Assembly (NCBI GenBank): GCA_025989215.1
Contig: JAPDNP010000001.1
Location: 558,001-622,000 of the forward strand
Length of the DNA stretch: 64,000 nt
Direction: 5' to 3'
Source: Neisseriaceae bacterium JH1-16
GTDB taxonomy: Bacteria; Pseudomonadota; Gammaproteobacteria; Burkholderiales; Chromobacteriaceae
Position 1 is the first letter of the stretch; every line of letters starts with the position of its first letter. Shown here piece by piece: positions 1 through 7,037 of this stretch. The position numbers and the translations under genes were made by a program. The notes beneath the pieces were generated by a model. It worked only from the letters and a program-made list of their open reading frames with translations, had not been told where the DNA came from and did not search any database.

Positions 1-230
1 GGTGTGCTTAAGCCCAGGCAGAGGTAGGGCCGCTGCAATTTATGCAGCCATTGCGGTTGTCGCGGCAGGACCGCCGCCAGTTCCGTCTGTTCGCTCAGGT
101 AACGGAACCAGCGATGGGAATAGGGCCATTGCGCCATTGCGCGCAGCAGAAACTTCGTCCGGTGCAGCAGACTCTTGCCGTGTTCCGGTTCGGCGTAGCA
201 GTGGCTTGCTTCCCAGAGTGTGCTCAGCAT
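1..230 (-). CDS. VirK/YbjX-like (DUF535) protein, N-terminal fragment
   Basis: An open minus-strand frame runs from an ATG at 230 off the left edge, giving 76 codons without a stop. A GAGAG stretch sits about 7 bases before the ATG. The visible protein is rich in Trp, Arg and Leu, with HGKSLLHRTKFLLRAM near residues 19-34 and KLQRPYLCLGLS near the cut end. This resembles the start of the VirK/YbjX (DUF535) family, whose members begin with an R-x-KF-x-LRA segment and a 'RPYL' segment; the assignment is by eye. It is divergent from the DUF6502 gene, with two identical palindromes between them. Only a quarter or so of a typical family member is present, because of the window edge. Confidence 0.5.
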   Translation of the reverse strand, partial: MLSTLWEASHCYAEPEHGKSLLHRTKFLLRAMAQWPYSHRWFRYLSEQTELAAVLPRQPQWLHKLQRPYLCLGLST

Positions 231-253
231 GTAGTCGTCTCTCGAGTGAATGT

Positions 254-306
254 GTGGGAAAAAATCCCACGATATGTGTTCATTCTCAAGTGGGAAAATA
301 TCCCAC
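254..306. promoter_or_regulatory. Twin 17-bp palindromic operators
   Basis: Two copies of the palindrome GTGGGA-N5-TCCCAC lie at 254-270 (spacer AAAAA) and 290-306 (spacer AAATA). Their centres are 36 bp apart. They sit between the divergent partial gene at 230 and the DUF6502 gene at 368. A TAAAAT that could be a -10 box lies at 330-335. The layout is that of a paired operator for a dimeric regulator; which protein binds is not shown. Confidence 0.7.
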
Positions 307-367
307 GTCAACCATTCGTGCTAAAATCTGCCGAAATCACCGAAGTGCAAGGCCCTAAGCGACTCGA

Positions 368-1207
368 ATGCCCGATTCCTCTTCGCCTCAAACGACCGAC
401 CGGCGTTTTATCGCCACGGTCGAACATGTGCTCCAGCCCTTGGTGCGGCTCTTGCTCGACCATGGCGTGGGCTTCCCGTCCCTGATCGAATTGCTCAAGG
501 CTACCTACGTCCGCGTGGCCGATCGGCATTACAAACTGCAGAGCAAGGAGCAGACCGATAGTCGCCTGAGCCTGCTCACCGGCGTGCATCGCAAGGACGT
601 TAAGCGGCTGCGAGATGGCGTCGATCAGGAAAAGTTGGTGTTGGAAGTGCCGCTGGCGGCGCAGGTGCTAGGGCGGTGGACGGGCGATGCACGCTATCTG
701 AACGAGCAGCATGAGCCTCTGGTTCTACCCCGTTTCTCGCGAGAAGGTGGTGAGCACTCGTTCGAGTCGCTGGTCGAGTCGGTCAGCAAGGACATCCGTC
801 CTCGCTCCTTGCTGGACGAATGGCTGCGCTCTGGAGTGGTCATGCTGGATGCGGAAGATCGCGTGCACTTGGCGCCCCATGCCGCCGTGCCGGCTGAGAG
901 CTTGGCCGACAAGCTGGAATTCTTCGGTCGCAACGTGCACGACCATATGGCGGCGATTTCGGCCAACCTGCGCGAATCTCCGTCGCCGTTCATGGAGCGC
1001 TGTGTGTTCTATGACGGCTTAAAGCCAGCGCAGGTCGCCGAATTGCGCGCCCTGGCCGAACGGCGGGCGATGGAGGCGCTGCTGGAGGTCAACCGGCAGG
1101 CTCGCACCATGATCGAATCCAATGCAGAGGACAGCACCGCCACCGAACGCTTCAACTTTGGCGTGTACTTCTACCATGAGGCGGCCTCCGATGACGCAGA
1201 GCAATAA
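368..1207 (+). CDS. DUF6502 family protein
   Basis: This 279-residue protein has no signal peptide or membrane segment. The N-terminal 85 residues (LVRLLLDHGVGFPSLIELLK, then a segment with KEQTDSRLSLLTGVHRKDV) match the recognisable core of the DUF6502 family, which looks like a winged or helix-turn-helix DNA-binding region. The remainder is acidic and helical with no motif I know. The last 17 bases overlap the FecR-domain gene, and that gene overlaps the barrel gene, so the three form one transcription unit. A regulatory role for the unit is a reasonable inference, and the twin palindromes just upstream would be its natural binding site. There is no strong ribosome site before the ATG at 368. 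Confidence 0.7.
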   Translation: MPDSSSPQTTDRRFIATVEHVLQPLVRLLLDHGVGFPSLIELLKATYVRVADRHYKLQSKEQTDSRLSLLTGVHRKDVKRLRDGVDQEKLVLEVPLAAQVLGRWTGDARYLNEQHEPLVLPRFSREGGEHSFESLVESVSKDIRPRSLLDEWLRSGVVMLDAEDRVHLAPHAAVPAESLADKLEFFGRNVHDHMAAISANLRESPSPFMERCVFYDGLKPAQVAELRALAERRAMEALLEVNRQARTMIESNAEDSTATERFNFGVYFYHEAASDDAEQ

Positions 1208-2894
1208 GACCAAGAGCCTCGCCATGCGTGTTGTCGGGGACCTGCCTCTTGGCGTGTTTGCAGCGCTGCTGGCCATCGTAGGTGTCTTTGCTCAAGCCGC
1301 ACCGATGTGTGTCATCGATCCGGTCAGCCATGAAGTATTGCAGGAAACCGGGCAGGGCGGCATTGGTGGAACCGGCGCTCCCGCCGGCAGCGCCAAGACA
1401 CCGATGCTGGCCTCCAACGGCAACGGTGGCATCGGTGGAACCGGCATGCCATTGAGAGTGCCCTTGGCCGGGCATGTGCTGTTCGTCCACGGCAATGCGG
1501 TCGCTGAACGTAGCGATGGCTATAAGCGAGAGCTGGCGCAAGGCAGCCCGGTGTGCGAAGGCGATACCATCGATACCCAGGCAGCCAGCCTGGTGCAGCT
1601 CAATATGGCCGACAGCGGACAGCTCGAGGTGCGGGCGCAAAGCCGTCTGAGCCTCGACACGTTCATCATGCCGGCCCAGATGGATGGCAGCGAGCGGTTC
1701 TCCGCCTCACTGGCCTGGGGCAGCGTACGGGCCGTAACCGGCGAGATCGGTCATGTGCATAAGGAGCTCTACGCACTCCATACTCCGTTGGCGGAAATCG
1801 GCGTACGCGGCACTTCGCACGAGGTGTTCCACGTACCGAAGGCGCTACCTGGTGTGCCCGCTGGTACCTATAACCGCGTACTGGCCGGCAAGACCGTGTT
1901 GAGCAGTGCCGGCATCTCGCTGGAACTCTTACCGAGTCAGGCCGGCTTCGTCGCGGCGAAGAATGCTCCGCCGCGCCGGTTGGAGAGCTTGCCGCCGGCA
2001 CTAGTGCAACCCACGGTGCTGCCCCTGTCGCTCACCTGGCATAGCCAGACAGCGCAGAGTACGCCGAGCAAGGCCGAAGAGGAGCCGATGGCGCCGCTGT
2101 ATCTCAAGCCGCTGCAGGTTCTTACGCGGTATTTCGGTTCATTGCCGAAAGGACCGGATGGTTCTGCCTATGTCGGGGCGAGCCAGGACCTGGACAATAA
2201 TGTCATCCGGGTTGGTGGTGTGATCAGCAACCGCCGCAACGGTTCGGTGATTTTGCGGGATCCCGATTGGGGCTTGCCTTATGCCGCAGCCGACACCCGC
2301 AACGGCTTCAATTTTCTCGCAGGGAACGATGCCGTTCTGTACGACCTGGAATACGCCACGGTCGATGGTGTGAACGTCCAATGGGGGCTGTACGGCAATG
2401 CCAGCGATGTTGACCCGGTTACAGGAGCGGTCCGGCCGGTCGATTATCACCACTTCGCTTTTGCCCCGTCGGGGCTGACGTCGAATGCGATGTTGCACCA
2501 CTTAACCGGCACGGCCACTTTCGGCCGACTGGTCGGTGGAACGATGTTGACTGATGAGTCGGGCGGCATCGGTGGGCAAGTGAATGCCCTTAGTATCGGC
2601 GTGCAATTTGGGCCGCAAGTCAGTATTACCTCCTACCAGCTCAATGCGACCGACAGTATGTCCAGAACCTGGAACGCACAATTCAACGGTCAGGTTTCTA
2701 TACGCGACTTCCGTGACGGTAAGTTGCCGTTGACCACGCAATGCATTGGGGATGGTTGCGGAGTTGGGAATGGGGCAGGGCAGGCTGCGGGGGTGATCAT
2801 CGGCAAGTCCGGCAAGGGCATCATCACCAGCTTTGGATTGCAGACAACGAGTGGGCAGGCTGTTGCAGGTGCGGCGGTGGTCTCCCGTCCATGA
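1191..2894 (+). CDS. Secreted FecR-domain protein with C-terminal barrel-like region
   Basis: The 567-residue product has an N-terminal export signal (hydrophobic stretch about 20-36, likely cleavage after AQA). I chose the ATG at 1191 because it follows a GAGG about 9 bases upstream and overlaps the previous gene by only 17 bp. Two GGIGGTG motifs occur at residues 56-62 and 79-85. A FecR-type domain follows at about 95-235 (acidic 'GDTI' start, 'GSVRAVTG', 'TPLAEIGVRGTSHEV'). The last 200 residues are Gly/Ser/Thr-rich alternating strands (GTATFGRLVGGTML, WNAQFNGQVSIRDF, GVIIGKSGKGIITSFGL) like a small beta-barrel. FecR domains usually sense or respond at the envelope; here there is no TonB receptor or ECF sigma factor beside it. 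The stop overlaps the start of the barrel gene by 4 bp. Confidence 0.7.
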   Translation: MTQSNKTKSLAMRVVGDLPLGVFAALLAIVGVFAQAAPMCVIDPVSHEVLQETGQGGIGGTGAPAGSAKTPMLASNGNGGIGGTGMPLRVPLAGHVLFVHGNAVAERSDGYKRELAQGSPVCEGDTIDTQAASLVQLNMADSGQLEVRAQSRLSLDTFIMPAQMDGSERFSASLAWGSVRAVTGEIGHVHKELYALHTPLAEIGVRGTSHEVFHVPKALPGVPAGTYNRVLAGKTVLSSAGISLELLPSQAGFVAAKNAPPRRLESLPPALVQPTVLPLSLTWHSQTAQSTPSKAEEEPMAPLYLKPLQVLTRYFGSLPKGPDGSAYVGASQDLDNNVIRVGGVISNRRNGSVILRDPDWGLPYAAADTRNGFNFLAGNDAVLYDLEYATVDGVNVQWGLYGNASDVDPVTGAVRPVDYHHFAFAPSGLTSNAMLHHLTGTATFGRLVGGTMLTDESGGIGGQVNALSIGVQFGPQVSITSYQLNATDSMSRTWNAQFNGQVSIRDFRDGKLPLTTQCIGDGCGVGNGAGQAAGVIIGKSGKGIITSFGLQTTSGQAVAGAAVVSRP

Positions 2895-4216
2895 GGTGGT
2901 GGCAGGGCCGGAGGCGCTCGCTGTGTACAAGCACCCGATTGACCTTGGTTGTCGCTTCGCTGCTCATACTCTGCGGTGAAAGAGTGTGGGCATTCGACTG
3001 CAATGCACTGGTCGAGTCGCTTGGCGACGATTGGCGCCGGGGCAATGTGGCAGCAGTGGCCGATGCGCTTCGGGTGAAAGAGATCGATTGCTCTTCCGAT
3101 CTCCGTTTCAATCGCGTTCTCGGGGAGGCGCTGCTCGCGTCGGGCCGTCCGGCCGATGCTTTGATGCCACTTGAAAGAGCTGTGACGATCGCCTCGGATG
3201 ACAAGGCCAGTTGGCGTGCACTGACGCAAAGCTGGTTGGTGCTGGGTGATCGTGAGGCCGCAATGGCAGCCAGTCTTGCCGGAAACGGCTCTCAGGGCTC
3301 AGCTTCGGAAGAGCGTGCCGGTGAGCGTTTGCATTGGCGGTTCGGCGTTGAGGGCAGTCGTGGACACGACAGTAATGCCACGTTGGCGACGTCTGAAAAG
3401 AGTATTGCGGTGCCCGCGCTCGACGGCGCCATCGTTACCTTGGGGCCTGCGTCACGCCAGCGGGGTGATAGTTACTGGGGCGAGGTCGTCAATGCCGAAG
3501 CAGAAGTCGCCATTTCGCCTACTTGGGTGATGCAAATAGCTGGCGCGGATAGTCGACGGCAATACGATCATTTGCATTGGGCCTCTTCCGAGGAGCAAAC
3601 CTTAAGCGCCAGACTAGAGCAGAGCAACGATTGGGGGTTCTGGTCACTGGGGGTGCATGGTACCCGGCAATGGCAAGGTAAAGAAGACGTCAGGTTTGGC
3701 ACCGGCGCCACTCTGAGCTGGCGCCCGGGGCAAGCCTCTTCGCTTTGGCCCACTCTCGCGCTGGATGTCACCCGTTATCGCTATAACGGTAGTTTTAGGA
3801 TGGTCGAAGGTTTCATCGAACACTCTCTATCGCTTAGCAACTCCGTGGCAATCGGGCAGAAAACGCTCGGGTGGGCGCTGCAGGCCGGACATGATGTCGC
3901 AACGGAGAGCAGAGCCGATGGCGATCGCAATATCATTGGCGCGCGCATATACGCCACTGGGCCGATAACCAATACGGTTGAGTGGCTCACTTGGCTAGAC
4001 CATCTGGATAGTCGTTACAACCATGTTAACCCTGCTTTTCTGGTTGATCGCCACGAGGCGATCGACACCTGGAATGGTGAGGTGTCCTGGGCCGTCAATA
4101 AATGGCTGAGTGTGCGCGGGCTGGTTTCTCTTTCCCGACAGCATGCCAACATACCTCTCTATGACTACCGGCGAGCGGATACCAGCCTGACACTGAGCTA
4201 TGCGTTCGGGGGCTGA
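2891..4216 (+). CDS. TPR-plus-outer-membrane-barrel protein (DUF560/Slam-like)
   Basis: Starting at the ATG that overlaps the previous stop (ATGA), the product is 441 residues. It has a Sec signal peptide (about 1-34, cleavage after VWA). Residues about 36-130 are helical and TPR-like (DALMPLERAVTIASDDKASW, ALTQSWLVLGDREAAMA). From about residue 155 to the end are alternating amphipathic strands, ending in LTLSYAFGG, typical of an outer membrane barrel. The architecture and length fit the DUF560/Slam family, the outer membrane component of type 11 secretion, which exports partner proteins carrying a small C-terminal barrel. The upstream FecR protein could be such a partner. Family membership is inferred from architecture, not from a profile match. 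Confidence 0.55.
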   Translation: MRWWQGRRRSLCTSTRLTLVVASLLILCGERVWAFDCNALVESLGDDWRRGNVAAVADALRVKEIDCSSDLRFNRVLGEALLASGRPADALMPLERAVTIASDDKASWRALTQSWLVLGDREAAMAASLAGNGSQGSASEERAGERLHWRFGVEGSRGHDSNATLATSEKSIAVPALDGAIVTLGPASRQRGDSYWGEVVNAEAEVAISPTWVMQIAGADSRRQYDHLHWASSEEQTLSARLEQSNDWGFWSLGVHGTRQWQGKEDVRFGTGATLSWRPGQASSLWPTLALDVTRYRYNGSFRMVEGFIEHSLSLSNSVAIGQKTLGWALQAGHDVATESRADGDRNIIGARIYATGPITNTVEWLTWLDHLDSRYNHVNPAFLVDRHEAIDTWNGEVSWAVNKWLSVRGLVSLSRQHANIPLYDYRRADTSLTLSYAFGG

Positions 4217-4237
4217 ATCAGATTGCGGCGCTTGCGG

Positions 4238-4344
4238 CTTAGAGCGGCTAATAAAACCGGTGCCGTCTTGCCGCACTGTTTGTACGGCCAGTGGCCCCAC
4301 GCCTAGCCAAGATCGTTACGCTGGGTTTTGCTAGCGGCTCTTAG
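4238..4344. repeat. Intergenic inverted-repeat element, copy A
   Basis: A roughly 107-bp element is bounded by imperfect inverted ends (AGAGCGGCTAATAAAAC and GTTTTGCTAGCGGCTCT). Its interior shares TTGCCGcACTGtTTGTAC and CGCCTAGCCAAG with copies at 46588 (inverted) and 51564. It lies directly downstream of the barrel gene and codes for nothing evident. Confidence 0.65.
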
Positions 4345-4504
4345 AGTGAGCCAACCCTGATCGCCGCAATCTCTGGGCATGCCCCCGACCATACGCAGAC
4401 TTCGTGCCTGCAGTATGCAATGCTCGGTGGTGCCGTTCTTCCTTCCATGCTTGATGCGGCACACTGAGCTACAACGGAGGATAACCAAAGCATGGGAGTT
4501 CGCC

Positions 4505-4834
4505 GTGAATTTACACAATCTGTTTGCCCAATTAAACGAGCATGCCGAGCGCGAACAGTTTCTGACGTTGTTGAGTCGTCCTGGCCTCAGGATTGAACGC
4601 ATTGTCTCTACCGGGCAGGCAAGCCCGCCAGGTTTCTGGTACGAGCAGGAACATGGCGAATGGCTGGTATTACTGGCTGGGGAGGCCAAACTGGTCTTTG
4701 AAGAGGAGGCTGCGCCGCGCGATCTGCTGCCGGGCGATTTCATTGATATTCCGCCGCATTGTCGTCATAGGGTCGACTGGACTGATCCGGAGGTTGTTAC
4801 GGTATGGCTGGTTGTGTCGTATGAAAGCCACTAG
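4505..4834 (+). CDS. Cupin domain protein
   Basis: A 109-residue protein with a single cupin fold. The segment GEWLVLLAGEAKLVFEEE matches cupin motif 1 and LLPGDFIDIPPHCRHRV matches motif 2. The usual metal ligands are only partly present: motif 2 keeps its His residues, while motif 1 has Glu but lacks the HxH pair. A GTG at 4505, with GGGAG six bases upstream, gives the family-length product; ATG codons further upstream would add an unlikely cysteine-rich N-terminus. It stands alone, so its substrate cannot be told from context. A small sugar-binding or regulatory cupin is plausible. Confidence 0.75.
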   Translation: MNLHNLFAQLNEHAEREQFLTLLSRPGLRIERIVSTGQASPPGFWYEQEHGEWLVLLAGEAKLVFEEEAAPRDLLPGDFIDIPPHCRHRVDWTDPEVVTVWLVVSYESH

Positions 4835-4995
4835 CTAACCATTTCGGTGTTGTATTGCGGAGTCCAATGTTGCTATCCACGCGGCATCCGTTCCTATGCT
4901 TTCCTCACTGGGCCAGTGTATTGAGATCAGAAGTCGGCTGGGGTTGTTGGTCCAGTGCTGGGGCGACCCAGCCATTGTGGTATTGGAAATGCAAT

Positions 4996-5021
4996 GCGGT
5001 CATCCCTTGCCAGGATGACCG
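4996..5021. terminator. Hairpin, possible terminator
   Basis: An inverted repeat, GCGGTCATCC and GGATGACCGC around a six-base loop, lies between the convergent cupin and stefin-like genes. Only short T-rich tails follow on either strand, so terminator function is tentative. Confidence 0.4.
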
Positions 5022-5091
5022 CACCGTTTGTAGCCGTTAGGAACAGTTTCACCGGGTCGGCTGTCCCACTATCGAAGCCGTTCTAATTAGG

Positions 5092-5370
5092 CTACGGATG
5101 GATATCGACGATCTGCGTAATGTGCGGCTGGCCCTGGCCTGGCAGCGGTTGGAAGATGTGAATTTTCACCACTCGCAGCGGTGCGCCCGGTACCACGGCT
5201 TGAGCCTTGGACAGGTAGGAATAGTTAGTGCCCGCAACAACTTGCGTAGCAAAAGCATACGGGGTGTATTTCACGCCGACCAAATTCACGGCTTCTGCAA
5301 AAACCTTTTTAGCTTCCGTGGTGATTTCGAAGTCAAAAGCGGTCCAACCACCAAGAATGGTATCCGACAT
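5092..5370 (-). CDS. Stefin/cystatin-like protease inhibitor
   Basis: A 92-residue protein with the three contact elements of type 1 cystatins (stefins): N-terminal Gly-Gly at residues 7-8, QVVAG at 43-47 followed by TNY, and LPGQ at 76-79 in the second hairpin. In animal stefins these elements enter the active site of papain-type cysteine proteases. There is no signal peptide, so like stefins it would be cytoplasmic. ATG 5370 is preferred to the GTG at 5379 because AGGTG lies 8 bases before it. No protease gene is adjacent. The motif match is strong by eye; activity is not shown. Confidence 0.75.
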   Translation of the reverse strand: MSDTILGGWTAFDFEITTEAKKVFAEAVNLVGVKYTPYAFATQVVAGTNYSYLSKAQAVVPGAPLRVVKIHIFQPLPGQGQPHITQIVDIHP

Positions 5371-6098
5371 TGTGTTCACCTATTTATGGTTGCATTTCAG
5401 GGCGCCCTAAACTGTTGCAACCTTACAGTCGTGGGATAGCAAAGCCGACGGGTTGCCTGCGCTAATCGTACCTGTTTGCGGGAGGCGGCTGAGTCATGAA
5501 CGATGAATTCATCTCGTTAATGACAAAGCATTACCGTCTAAGCAATATCGATAATAGATGTTATGTTTTTCATGTCAATGGTATTTTGGGTGCATGAAGT
5601 TTTCGGGGCTGCTGTGGTAAGCGCACCAGGGCTGCTCAGGAGGTCGGTTAGTGACCTTTATAGAACAGAGCAGAGCAGAGCAGAACAAGAGTCAAGGGAA
5701 GGATGAAGGCTTGCAGCAGCGAACTTGAATAGTGGGTTTGGCGGGCTCTTGGGCTTGCAAGTCCGAGCGCGGGACGGTTCTCGACTATCAGATGTGTCCG
5801 CTTGGGGCATAGGTAATCAACACGGAGATACCCAACGAGAGCTTGGTGGGGGCAGATCATCCACCAGGTCAGAGTGTTGTTATGACAAGCATCTGGCTGC
5901 GTGTGCGGTAGATCGCGAGCCTTCCTCGCGGGCGACACTCGCGTTTTATGGGCGTCTACCAAAAGTGAGCAACAGGGAACCGATTTAAAAAGCCGCCCAC
6001 TTAGGGGGCGGCCTTTTTTGATGTCGGTGCTGCCTATCCATCAACCAGCCAGCCAACCACGCGGATCTAATGTGGGTAGATGGCAGATGCTGACTTGC
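5371..6098. other. 728-bp intergenic stretch
   Basis: I see no convincing gene here. Short open frames on both strands lack ribosome sites and recognisable sequence. It holds the AT-rich upstream region of the stefin-like gene (about 5500-5600), a run of GAGCA pentamers at about 5664-5686, and a bidirectional terminator at 5987-6020. A small RNA ending at that terminator is possible but unsupported. Confidence 0.5.
5987..6020. terminator. Bidirectional rho-independent terminator
   Basis: A GCCGCCC/GGGCGGC stem is flanked by AAAAA on the left and TTTTTT on the right, so it can end transcripts from either side. It lies downstream of the minus-strand histone-like gene. Confidence 0.8.
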
Positions 6099-6701
6099 TC
6101 ACACTTCGGCGGAGGGACGGCCGGTCTTGACGTTCTCGAGTCCGCTTAGCAGGGCTGTTAACTCGGCCGGAGACAGGGCCTCCAGGGCAAGCAAGCCTGC
6201 CCGCAGCAATTCGCTTTTCTTGATGCTGATACCTGCTTCAAGACTTCTTTTCTTCAGCTCGGCGATTTTCGCGTAGTCCGACTCAGGCATGGTGAAGCTG
6301 TCCCGCACCACTTTGGATTTCTTCTTCTTTTTGCTGATTTCAACAGTGGCTGGGACGCTCTGCTCGATAACTGGGGTGGGCGCGGCTGGTGAAGCTGATG
6401 CAGTGGCTACCTCTTTCGAGCGCGCGCTCGGAGTACGGGCTGTCGCTTTCTTTGCTGCCGCGGGTTTCTTCACCGGTGAGGAAATCTCAACGGGAGGTGT
6501 TGCCTTTGCTCCAACGGCTTTGGACGGTGTGGTGACCTTTTGGGCCGGGCTAGCCGCAGGCGTAGCCGTTTCGACGGTCGATGTCGCTGCCGGGGAGGGT
6601 TCGCTGGATTTGGCCGGCGTTGTGGTGGTTTGCTGGGCAGTGGAGGCTCGGGCTTTGGTTGGCGTCTTGGAGGCTCGGGTCGGCTGTGCGGTTTTCTTCA
6701 T
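6099..6701 (-). CDS. Histone H1-like basic protein with C-terminal helical domain
   Basis: A 200-residue protein. Residues 1-130 are low-complexity Ala/Lys/Pro/Thr/Ser (AAAKKATA-, PAKSS-type repeats) like bacterial H1-type nucleoid proteins, ending in a KKKKK cluster. The last 65 residues form a conserved-looking domain (VRDSFTMPESDYAKIAEL, KKSELLRAGLLALEAL, then a TGRP tail), which I recognise as a recurring proteobacterial domain of unknown function, perhaps ribbon-helix-helix related. The start at 6701 (MKKTAQ) drops an unlikely 20-residue extension that would run into the upstream palindrome. DNA binding is inferred from composition. A 14-bp perfect palindrome lies 31 bp upstream. Confidence 0.65.
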   Translation of the reverse strand: MKKTAQPTRASKTPTKARASTAQQTTTTPAKSSEPSPAATSTVETATPAASPAQKVTTPSKAVGAKATPPVEISSPVKKPAAAKKATARTPSARSKEVATASASPAAPTPVIEQSVPATVEISKKKKKSKVVRDSFTMPESDYAKIAELKKRSLEAGISIKKSELLRAGLLALEALSPAELTALLSGLENVKTGRPSAEV

Positions 6702-6731
6702 GGTCAGGTCTCTGTCGGGTAAACGATATAT

Positions 6732-6745
6732 ACAGTATATACTGT
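6732..6745. promoter_or_regulatory. 14-bp palindrome upstream of the H1-like gene
   Basis: ACAGTATATACTGT is a perfect inverted repeat in an AT-rich stretch just upstream of the start at 6701. It could be an operator for that gene. It is not a standard LexA site, because the half-sites have the wrong orientation. Confidence 0.5.
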
Positions 6746-6971
6746 TTTGGCGACATTCCAATTGTCATTAATGGTCGAGAAGAAGGTGCTTGATGCGAAG
6801 CGTCTTAAGCCGAGTCCGGCGTTGGCCGAATGGACAGGCGTTATTTCACTACCGACCTGGGGGGCTTTGTGTCTGCGTGCAACCTTTTGAACGGTGCGGG
6901 TCAAGCCCCGTGGAGTGTCGAAGCAATTGATTATTGGTATATCTGCCCTGGAGGTGGGGCGGCGCAATGAT

Positions 6972-7003
6972 GAAAGAAACCCCCGCCATGTAATGGACTG
7001 GGG
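6972..7003 (-). terminator. aspA terminator
   Basis: On the minus strand a CCCCC...GGGGG stem with an inner TCCAT/ATGG pairing is followed by TTTCTTTC, just downstream of the aspA stop. Confidence 0.6.
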
Positions 7004-7037
7004 GCTGCGGGAGAGGTCAGCTTGGCGCGCAGCAGAG

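Larger units (their letters stand above)
6702..7037. other. 336-bp intergenic stretch
   Basis: Between the H1-like gene and the end of aspA there is a 14-bp palindrome (6732-6745), one copy of the iterated motif GTTGGCCGAA at 6821-6830, and the aspA terminator (6972-7003). No gene is apparent. Confidence 0.5.

Noticed and set aside
1640-1660. Neisseria-type uptake sequence GCCGTCTGAA
   Set aside because: Only a single 9-base partial match was seen (GCCGTCTGA followed by G); it is not repeated across the window.
6732-6745. LexA (SOS) box
   Set aside because: The palindrome is ACAG...CTGT, the reverse of the CTGT-N8-ACAG arrangement, and the spacing is too short.
6289-6771. Plus-strand hydrophobic open frame over the H1-like gene
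   Set aside because: It is the antisense of Ala/Lys/Thr-rich codons; the minus strand has a better start and conserved domain.
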